From: Saprospiraceae bacterium
GTDB lineage: Bacteria; Bacteroidota; Bacteroidia; Chitinophagales; Saprospiraceae
DNA length: 9,125 nucleotides
NCBI GenBank assembly: GCA_014379065.1
Contig: JACMMM010000492.1
Location: 1 to 9,125, forward strand
Direction: 5' to 3'
The notes under the pieces were generated by a model. It worked only from the letters and a program-made list of their open reading frames with translations, ran no database searches and was not told the origin of the DNA. Below are positions 6,661-9,125 of this stretch, piece by piece. A program made the position numbers and the translations under genes. Positions within the stretch are counted from its first letter, which is position 1; every line of letters starts with the position of its first letter.

Positions 6661-7035
6661 ATGACGACAAACGCTCCCACCACTATCCCAGCCTACATCG
6701 CCACCTTCCCCCAATCCACCCAAGAAATCTTGGAGCAAATCCGCGCCACCATCCAAAAAGCAGCTCCAGAGGCAACTGAAGCCATCAAATACGCCATTCC
6801 TACGTTCATGCTGAAAGGCAAAAACCTGGTGCACTTTGCAGCCTTCAAAAACCATATCGGGTTTTATCCAGCCCCTACTGGAACAGAAGCCTTCAAAGAA
6901 GAACTCTCCATTTACAAATCAGGAAAAGGTTCGGTGCAATTTCCGATTGACCAGCCCATGCCATTGGAGTTGATTACCAAAATTGTAAAATTCAGGGTAA
7001 TAGAAACGATGAAAAAAGCAGCGAAAAAGAAATAG
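6661..7035 (+). CDS. DUF1801 (YdhG-like) domain protein
   Basis: The product is 124 aa and cytosolic. The first half, IPAYIATFPQSTQEILEQIRATIQKAAPEATEAIKYAIPTF, is the typical start of the DUF1801/YdhG family. The second half has KNLVHFAAFKNHIGFYP (54-70), GKGSVQFPIDQPMP (89-101) and a basic C-terminal helix ending in KKAAKKK. The family has a frataxin-like fold. One Bacillus subtilis member has been described as an iron chaperone, but most members have no proven function, and a metal role here is inference. The ATG at 6661 has no strong ribosome binding site. The next gene starts 32 bp downstream, so the two may be co-transcribed. Confidence 0.85.
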   Translation: MTTNAPTTIPAYIATFPQSTQEILEQIRATIQKAAPEATEAIKYAIPTFMLKGKNLVHFAAFKNHIGFYPAPTGTEAFKEELSIYKSGKGSVQFPIDQPMPLELITKIVKFRVIETMKKAAKKK

Positions 7036-7067
7036 AATTAAAGGAACAAATCTTCAATCAAGCAACC

Positions 7068-7418
7068 ATGAAAAATCTAAGCCTTCTATTCTCTTTACTC
7101 ATTGTCTTCAATTATACGGAGGCTATTGCTCAGTTTGAACAAAGCTTTGAATTGCAGCGTACTAGCAGCGCATCCTTAAAAAATGAGGATGTCAAAATTT
7201 TCTATGACAGGTTTAATGCTTTTATTGATGCATTACAAGATTCAACTTACAAAGCAAAGTATCTTGATCCTCAAAAAATGATCTCCGATTTTGTGATTTT
7301 TACGGAAGAGGGATTAATAATGAAAGATTTAAAATTTCATTCCGCAGAATCTTGCAAGAAAAATATCCTGCTTGGAAAGGCTGAATTAGGAAATGATAAA
7401 GTACACCCCTGGTTATAA
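7068..7418 (+). CDS. Secreted protein of unknown function, probably truncated by an in-frame stop
   Basis: The product is 116 aa as it stands. Residues 1-22 form a clear signal peptide with a lysine n-region, a hydrophobic core and an AIAQ end, so it should leave the cytoplasm. The rest is soluble and helical in character (VKIFYDRFNAFIDALQDS, KYLDPQKMISDFVIFTEEG). I recognise no family. The TAA at 7416-7418 is followed in the same frame by 41 further codons of protein-like text, suggesting that the intact protein was about 158 aa. The gene is visibly richer in A/T than its neighbours, which hints at a different origin. It lies between the DUF1801 gene and recX, all on the plus strand with small gaps. 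Confidence 0.6.
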   Translation: MKNLSLLFSLLIVFNYTEAIAQFEQSFELQRTSSASLKNEDVKIFYDRFNAFIDALQDSTYKAKYLDPQKMISDFVIFTEEGLIMKDLKFHSAESCKKNILLGKAELGNDKVHPWL

Positions 7419-7544
7419 GTTGATCTGGAAAGCCATATAAACTTAAAAGATTTAGAAAGCATCTTGTCCTTCTTAAAGGAACAAGGGATTGATTATAAAT
7501 TTGGAAGAGACGAGGAATATCACCCGCTAGTAAAGCAGCATTAA
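7419..7544 (+). pseudogene. In-frame 3' remnant of the interrupted secreted protein gene
   Basis: Directly after the TAA at 7416-7418 the same frame continues for 41 codons to a TAA at 7542-7544. It encodes VDLESHINLKDLESILSF, then LKEQGIDYKFGRDEEYHPLVKQH. This reads as natural protein (amphipathic helix, charged end) with the same codon style as the part before the stop. There is no start codon near the break. The simplest reading is a nonsense mutation in a once 158-aa protein; a sequencing error is the alternative. Confidence 0.55.
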
Positions 7545-7558
7545 CAAAGCAAACAGAA

Positions 7559-8020
7559 GTGTCCAAGTTTCAAAAACCTGCCCCCCTCACCCCCGACGAA
7601 GCCCTCCAAAAAATGGAGCGCTTCTGCGCCTACCGCGAGCGCTGTCCCAAGGAAGTCCGCAGCAAATTGGCTGAACTCGGCCTGTCGCACACCGATGCGG
7701 AGCAGATTTACAACGTACTTCTAGAGGACAAATTTTTTGATGAAGAACGCTTCGCCATGGCTTTCGCCGGGGGCAAATTCCGCTATAATAACTGGGGCCG
7801 TGTTCGTATTCGCCAAGAACTTCGGATGCGCGACATCTCGCCAGCCTTGGTGAGCCAGGCGCTCGATTCCATTGATCAAACAGAGTATGAAACCCTGCTC
7901 CAAAAACTTCTCGACAAAAAACGCCAGCAGTACGCTAATGATGACAATGCCCGCGAAAAAACGGCGGCCTCGCTGATTCGAGCCGGGTTTGAAATGGAAT
8001 TGGTGTTTCGGTTTTTGTGA
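7559..8020 (+). CDS. recX: Regulatory protein RecX
   Basis: The product is 153 aa, normal for the family. RecX is a small all-helical cytosolic protein made of three-helix repeats that binds in the groove of the RecA filament and limits its extension and activity. Seen here: ALQKMERFCAYRERCPKEVRSKLAELG (15-41), the signature block LLEDKFFDEERFAMAFAGGKF (54-74) with WGRVRIRQELRMRDIS (79-94), and a last repeat ending EKTAASLIRAGFEMELVFRFL. The start is GTG at 7559, chosen because SKFQKPAPLTPDEALQK precedes the first conserved helix; ATG 7612 would cut into it. recA is not adjacent. It begins 14 bp after the remnant of the secreted protein gene, so it may share its transcript. Confidence 0.9.
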   Translation: MSKFQKPAPLTPDEALQKMERFCAYRERCPKEVRSKLAELGLSHTDAEQIYNVLLEDKFFDEERFAMAFAGGKFRYNNWGRVRIRQELRMRDISPALVSQALDSIDQTEYETLLQKLLDKKRQQYANDDNAREKTAASLIRAGFEMELVFRFL

Positions 8021-8062
8021 GGGCATGCCAATTTTAACAGGCTTCTGTTTTCCTCCCTTCGC

Positions 8063-8070
8063 TAACTTTG
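8063..8070 (+). promoter_or_regulatory. -7 promoter element upstream of the DjlA-like gene
   Basis: TAACTTTG matches the Bacteroidota -7 consensus TAnnTTTG exactly. Transcription would start near 8076. The TTG at 8068 lies inside this element and so cannot be the translation start. The resulting leader of about 118 bases contains the third palindromic repeat. No clear -33 partner is seen. Confidence 0.55.
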
Positions 8071-8117
8071 CGACCCGTTCTATGTTTAGGGACGAAACAA
8101 GCTCATCGCAAGCCAGC

Positions 8118-8187
8118 TTTACCCGCCGTAGCTTTCCTGCCCGTCGAGCCTCGGCAGGCGGGAGCGAAGGAGGGCACTAACCCACCC
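8118..8187 (+). repeat. GC-rich nested palindrome, copy 3, in the leader of the DjlA-like gene
   Basis: Outer arms ACCCGCCGTAGC and AGCGAAGGAGGGC enclose an inner hairpin CCTGCCCGTCGAG / CCTCGGCAGGCGGG. It aligns with copy 1 (801-866, minus) over its whole length. Its outer part aligns with copy 2 (5359-5401, minus), which lacks the inner hairpin. It is stop-free in the frame of the downstream gene (LPAVAFLPVEPRQAGAKEGTNPP). It also contains AAGGAGGG (8167-8174), a Shine-Dalgarno-like stretch. Confidence 0.8.
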
Positions 8188-8193
8188 GACACA

Positions 8194-9012
8194 GTGGAAA
8201 TCAAAGGCAAAATACTCTGCGGCATTGCCGGCATCTTTCTGTTCGACCTCTTGGGCATCCCATTTGGCGGACTGATCGGCTTTTTCGTGGGGTCTTGGCT
8301 GGGGCATTATTTTTTTGACCAGCCAAAGGAAAAAGAAACCTCTGACAGCGAGTTCAAAGCCTATCAGCGGCGGCAGGGGGAATTTGTTTTTCACGTTTTC
8401 AGGCTATGCGCCAAATTGGCAAAGGCCGACGGCCCCATCAATGAGCGCGAAGTATCGCACATGGAAAACCTGATGCGCCATCAATTTCGCATGAACGAAC
8501 GCCATCGCCTTCAGGCTGTCAAGATCTGGAAGAACGCGAAGGAATCCAATGATAGTTTTGACCAGTACGCCCGCGCTTTTTTCGAAGGTTTTGGTCGCGA
8601 CCGACATCATGTGCTGAACATGCTGGATCTGCTCTTTGCCACCGCTGCTGCCGACGGCGGGCTGCACCCACGCGAAGAAGAATTATTGCTCCGGGCAGCG
8701 GGGGTTTTTCAGGTCGGTCGGCTGCAATATGAGCGCGTGAAGGCCCGCTTCTACCATGCCCGCACAAGCAGTGGCCGTGCACAGCAATATCCCCGCTGGG
8801 ATCCGCTTGACCCGCATTACGCCATTTTAGGCGCAGAAACGAAGGACACCCTCGAAGTCATCAAGAAAAAATATCGCGCCCTGGCCATGCAGTGGCATCC
8901 CGATAAGGTGGCCGCTAAAGGTGTTTCAGCAGAAGCCCTCCGCCATGCCAAGGAAAAATTTCAGCAGATCAACGAGGCGTACGAGCGGATCACGGAAGCA
9001 AGGAAAAGGTGA
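8194..9012 (+). CDS. DjlA-like membrane-anchored J-domain co-chaperone with TerB-type domain
   Basis: From GTG 8194 the product is 272 aa, the size of E. coli DjlA. The order is also DjlA-like. An N-terminal glycine-rich membrane segment (about 8-41, GIAGIFLFDLLGIPFGGLIG...GHYFFD) is followed by a TerB/DjlA helical middle domain (about 64-185, with AKLAKADGPINEREVSHMENLM and TAAADGGLHPREEELL). The C-terminal J domain (about 206-270) has the essential HPD at 235-237 (MQWHPDKV). The J domain stimulates the ATPase of DnaK-type Hsp70 at the membrane. The start is uncertain: the frame is open to TTG 8068, but that codon lies in the promoter, and GTG 8194 is the only ATG/GTG/TTG between it and the membrane segment. 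ATG 8082 opens a different frame that ends at 8180. The stop codon overlaps the first unit of the flanking repeat. Confidence 0.85.
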   Translation: MEIKGKILCGIAGIFLFDLLGIPFGGLIGFFVGSWLGHYFFDQPKEKETSDSEFKAYQRRQGEFVFHVFRLCAKLAKADGPINEREVSHMENLMRHQFRMNERHRLQAVKIWKNAKESNDSFDQYARAFFEGFGRDRHHVLNMLDLLFATAAADGGLHPREEELLLRAAGVFQVGRLQYERVKARFYHARTSSGRAQQYPRWDPLDPHYAILGAETKDTLEVIKKKYRALAMQWHPDKVAAKGVSAEALRHAKEKFQQINEAYERITEARKR

Positions 9013-9125
9013 TTGGTGACTGGTGGATTGGTGATTGGTGTATTGGTGATTGGTGAAATGGCGATTGGTGGATCAGGAAACACAGAAACGATTCGACCAG
9101 TCACCAATCCACCAATCACCAATCC
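9009..9125. repeat. Second TTGGTGATTGG-family inverted repeat, cut by the window edge
   Basis: Left arm words GGTGATTGGTGACTGG, GGATTGGTGATTGGTG and TATTGGTGATTGGTG run to about 9072. After a spacer with no repeat words (about 9073-9097), the complementary words GACCAGTCACCAATCC and ACCAATCACCAATCC run to the window end. The first unit overlaps the stop codon of the DjlA-like gene. It belongs to the same family as 2993-3140, and the right arm may continue beyond the window. Confidence 0.8.

Noticed and set aside
8051..8066. Fourth fragment of the GC-rich palindrome (CCTCCCTTCGCTAA)
   Set aside because: Only about ten bases resemble the CTCCTTCGCTAA part of the element and they need an indel. 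Chance similarity is likely and no paired arm is present.
8068..8193. N-terminal extension of the DjlA-like protein from TTG 8068
   Set aside because: The TTG is part of the exact TAnnTTTG promoter match, and the extension would consist mainly of repeat-encoded residues before the normal membrane segment. It cannot be excluded fully, because the frame is open.

Overview
The window reads as a piece of a Bacteroidota chromosome, probably from the Saprospiria/Chitinophagia side. The phylum call rests on exact or near matches to the Bacteroidota -7 promoter consensus TAnnTTTG in front of two genes, weak or absent Shine-Dalgarno sequences, and Bacteroidota-typical versions of most proteins. The family-level placement is an inference. 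There are no rRNA or tRNA genes, no CRISPR array, no transposase and no phage genes.

Layout, left to right. On the minus strand, 1-883 is the N-terminal part of a secreted PD40/TolB-type beta-propeller protein, most likely an amidohydrolase, cut by the window edge. Upstream of it on the same strand is a 643-aa multi-pass membrane protein with a C-terminal TPR domain (985-2916), of the GT-C/TMTC-like type. It diverges from a membrane-anchored M23 peptidase (3147-4094, plus). That gene converges on a membrane acyltransferase-3 protein (4264-5424, minus). A gene-poor 387-bp stretch (5425-5811) holds a MITE-like nested inverted repeat and a good promoter for an SDR oxidoreductase (5812-6522, plus). 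A possible plus-strand operon follows: a DUF1801 protein (6661-7035), an AT-rich secreted protein of unknown function interrupted by an in-frame stop (7068-7418, remnant to 7544) and RecX (7559-8020). The last gene is a DjlA-like membrane J-domain protein with a TerB-type middle domain (about 8194-9012).

The genes do not form one obvious pathway. Cell-envelope functions dominate: secreted propeller, GT-C-like membrane protein, M23 peptidase, acyltransferase and DjlA-like co-chaperone. RecX (control of RecA) and the SDR are independent.

The most unusual content is repeats. Five different hairpin or phrase families sit at gene boundaries: a TTGGTGATTGG family (two loci), a CACTAAG/GACTAAGGG inverted repeat, a large nested CCCGTAGGG / CCCCGTATGGGG element, an AATATCCAA phrase element, and a GC-rich palindrome. 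Three copies of the GC-rich palindrome lie at the 5' ends of three unrelated genes. Two of them are translated as part of the protein, and all three are stop-free in the frame of the gene. They resemble, in behaviour, the protein-coding palindromic elements known from Rickettsia. No complete novel multi-gene system is evident.
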